Shown: in pieces, positions 6,079 through 7,008 of the stretch
Position numbering within the stretch: the stretch's first letter is position 1
Layout of the letters: the number at the start of each line of letters is the position of its first letter
Program-made: the position numbers and the translations under genes
NCBI RefSeq assembly: GCF_041601295.1
Contig: NZ_JBFIII010000123.1
Location: 1-7,008 of the forward strand
Direction: 5' to 3'
Source: Immundisolibacter sp.
Lineage (GTDB): Bacteria > Pseudomonadota > Gammaproteobacteria > Immundisolibacterales > Immundisolibacteraceae
Length of the DNA stretch: 7,008 bases
The notes under the pieces: generated by a model
Told to the model about the DNA's origin: nothing
Database searches by the model: none
Seen by the model: only the letters and a program-made list of their open reading frames with translations

Positions 6079-6498
6079 CTATTTGGCCTTCGGCACCACC
6101 ACACTCGGCCGCACCGCCAATCGTTTGGCCTTGCGTGCGAATCGCCGGTCATCGAATGTCAAAAGCGCGGAGCATTGCGCCGATCGCGCACAGTGCAAGG
6201 CATCGGCAAAATCCAGCCCGGCGACGTGCATGTCCGCGGCGCGCATAAGATCCGCCGCCGCTTCCACGTCCACGTTTGCCAAACGCGTCAAATGGTCCAG
6301 CATGTCACGCAAAACCTCGGCATCGCAGCGGTACACCTTGCCCAGTACCCATGCCAGTTCCAGCGATACGCTCAATGGCACAAAAAACGATTGCGCCGAT
6401 TCCAGATGCGCCAGCACCACGGCCTGTTGGGAGCGCTCCTGATCATCCGCCGGCTCGACAAACAGGCGCACCAGGATGTTGGTATCGAGCGCGATCAC
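6079..6498 (-). CDS. vapC: PIN-domain toxin (VapC-like), GTG start
   Basis: A 139-residue PIN-domain protein, probably the ribonuclease toxin of the second toxin-antitoxin pair. Metal-binding acidic residues are in place: D5 in I-A-L-D-T-N-I-L-V-R, E47 in V-S-L-E-L-A-W, D96 and D99 in G-L-D-F-A-D-A-L-H, and D116/D117 in L-L-T-F-D-D-R-R-F. It differs clearly from the other PIN toxin in this window and belongs to the branch opening with xIALDTNxLVR, often paired with AbrB-fold antitoxins. The start is GTG (6496-6498), overlapping the antitoxin TGA as GTGA. With no strong ribosome site of its own, it is probably translated by coupling, which would keep toxin below antitoxin. The active site is intact. 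The stop is 90 bp upstream of bioA on the same strand, with only a poor terminator candidate between, so read-through into bioA-pgi is possible. Confidence 0.9.
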   Translation of the reverse strand: MIALDTNILVRLFVEPADDQERSQQAVVLAHLESAQSFFVPLSVSLELAWVLGKVYRCDAEVLRDMLDHLTRLANVDVEAAADLMRAADMHVAGLDFADALHCARSAQCSALLTFDDRRFARKAKRLAVRPSVVVPKAK

Positions 6499-6749
6499 GG
6501 TTTCGCGTTGCGCACAAAAGCCTGATCGAGCAACTCATCCATGCGCTCTACGGACAGGGATCCGGCAGTATTAGGTATGGTGCTCACACAATCTCGCGGC
6601 TGCACCGGGTCGCCCCGCACGGGTTTGAGGACGACCTCGTTGCCGATCACGGTGACCTCAAGCCGGCTGCCGCCGACGATACCCAACGTGCGGCGTACCT
6701 CGGCCGGCAGCACGATCTGACCTTTTGTTGAAACAGTGACTGACGACAT
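6495..6749 (-). CDS. vapB: AbrB/MazE-fold antitoxin (VapB-like)
   Basis: An 84-residue swapped-hairpin AbrB-type DNA-binding protein, predicted to neutralise the downstream PIN toxin and repress the shared promoter. The AbrB domain occupies about residues 3-46: V-T-V-S-T-K-G-Q-I-V-L-P-A-E-V-R-R-T-L-G-I, then a G-G-S-R-L-E-V-T-V strand and V-V-L-K-P. Residues 47-84 are a variable tail with a predicted helix, S-V-E-R-M-D-E-L-L-D-Q-A-F, suited to binding the toxin. The frame stays open to an ATG at 6785, but ATG 6749 is preferred: it has GGAG 6 nt upstream, the domain starts two residues after it as usual, and the longer start would lie upstream of the likely -10 box. The stop overlaps the toxin GTG. 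A perfect 19-bp palindrome lies 38 bp upstream of the start. Confidence 0.88.
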   Translation of the reverse strand: MSSVTVSTKGQIVLPAEVRRTLGIVGGSRLEVTVIGNEVVLKPVRGDPVQPRDCVSTIPNTAGSLSVERMDELLDQAFVRNAKP

Positions 6750-6755
6750 GGCGGG

Positions 6756-6759
6756 CTCC
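6756..6759 (-). promoter_or_regulatory. Ribosome binding site deciding the antitoxin start
   Basis: GGAG on the minus strand, 6 nt before ATG 6749. It supports the 84-residue antitoxin over the 96-residue reading from 6785, whose upstream bases show no comparable site. Confidence 0.65.
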
Positions 6760-6775
6760 GGAGACTTCCGGTCGC

Positions 6776-6784
6776 ACTCTAGCA
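6776..6784 (-). promoter_or_regulatory. Candidate extended -10 promoter of the AbrB-PIN operon
   Basis: The minus strand reads TGCTAGAGT: TAGAGT matches TATAAT at 4/6 positions and is preceded by the TGn of an extended -10. Transcription would start about 20 nt before ATG 6749. The matching -35 region, CTTACC (6798-6803), is poor and lies inside the 19-bp palindrome, as expected if a bound repressor blocks polymerase. Confidence 0.38.
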
Positions 6785-6787
6785 TGT

Positions 6788-6806
6788 CGTCTTACCAGGT
6801 AAGACG
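6788..6806. promoter_or_regulatory. Perfect 19-bp palindrome, probable antitoxin operator
   Basis: CGTCTTACC (6788-6796), a single central A, then its exact reverse complement GGTAAGACG (6798-6806). It lies between metF and the antitoxin gene, covering the -35/spacer region of the candidate promoter. AbrB-type antitoxins usually repress their own operon through such palindromes. The near-zero loop argues against a transcript hairpin as its main role, and no U-tract follows on either strand. Which protein binds is inferred. Confidence 0.6.
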
Positions 6807-6843
6807 AGGCCGGCAACTGCCAAGGGCTTCGTACTCGACCCCG

Positions 6844-7008
6844 TCAGCCCTGCGACAACCCCAGCGTCTGCCACAGCGTGGCAGACGGCTCGGCGCGGTT
6901 GAGGGTATAGAAGTGAATGCCGGGCACGCCGCCATCCAACAAGCGCCGGCACAGCGTCAGGGTTACGTCCAGCCCAAAGGCGCGCAGGCTGCCCAGATCA
7001 TCGCCGAA
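6844..7008 (-). CDS. metF: Methylenetetrahydrofolate reductase, C-terminal end (5' part off window)
   Basis: Reading leftward from the right edge, 54 codons are open and end at TGA (6844-6846). The product's end reads G-V-P-G-I-H-F-Y-T-L-N-R-A-E-P-S-A-T-L-W-Q-T-L-G-L. The GVPGxHFYTLNRA core is the highly conserved final beta strand of bacterial MetF, the flavoprotein that reduces 5,10-methylene- to 5-methyltetrahydrofolate for methionine synthesis. The preceding helix, L-T-L-C-R-R-L-L-D-G, also fits. About four fifths of the gene lies outside the window. It is followed on the same strand by the AbrB-PIN pair, whose start is 94 bp past the metF stop, with no obvious intrinsic terminator between. 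Confidence 0.9.
   Translation of the reverse strand, partial: FGDDLGSLRAFGLDVTLTLCRRLLDGGVPGIHFYTLNRAEPSATLWQTLGLSQG

Noticed and set aside
6750..6785. Twelve-codon N-terminal extension of the AbrB antitoxin from ATG 6785
   Set aside because: It has no ribosome site, falls over the candidate -10 box and adds residues unlike any AbrB-domain N-terminus. ATG 6749 with GGAG fits better.

Overview
The window looks like an ordinary chromosomal segment of a GC-rich proteobacterium, most likely a gammaproteobacterium. This rests on codon and base composition and on the character of the BioA, Pgi and MetF proteins; no genus can be named from the sequence alone. Every gene except the first is on the minus strand. 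I find no rRNA, tRNA, CRISPR array, insertion sequence, attachment site or replication origin, and no clearly new biological system.

Layout from left to right: (1) the 3' part of an ABC-2 type transporter permease on the plus strand, cut by the window's left edge; (2) convergent with it, a stand-alone TrpB2-type tryptophan synthase beta-like enzyme; (3) a type II toxin-antitoxin pair, a Phd/YefM-type antitoxin followed by a PIN-domain VapC toxin, overlapping by ATGA; (4) a gap of about 250 bp holding a promoter/operator candidate and hairpins but no gene; (5) pgi, glucose-6-phosphate isomerase; (6) bioA, 23 bp upstream of pgi and probably co-transcribed with it; (7) a second, unrelated toxin-antitoxin pair, an AbrB/MazE-fold antitoxin followed by a PIN toxin that starts with GTG and overlaps by GTGA; (8) the last 54 codons of metF, methylenetetrahydrofolate reductase, cut by the right edge.

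The housekeeping genes serve biotin synthesis (bioA), glycolysis/gluconeogenesis (pgi) and one-carbon/methionine metabolism (metF), and do not form one pathway. The two toxin-antitoxin operons bracket the bioA-pgi pair. Each has a perfect inverted repeat just upstream of its antitoxin gene, placed as expected for an autoregulatory operator. The 9+1+9 bp palindrome before the AbrB-type antitoxin is the most striking non-coding signal. Other points of interest are the bioA start, which has no Shine-Dalgarno but a TACAAT box 7 nt upstream and so may be leaderless, and the trpB2 gene, which has no other trp gene near it.
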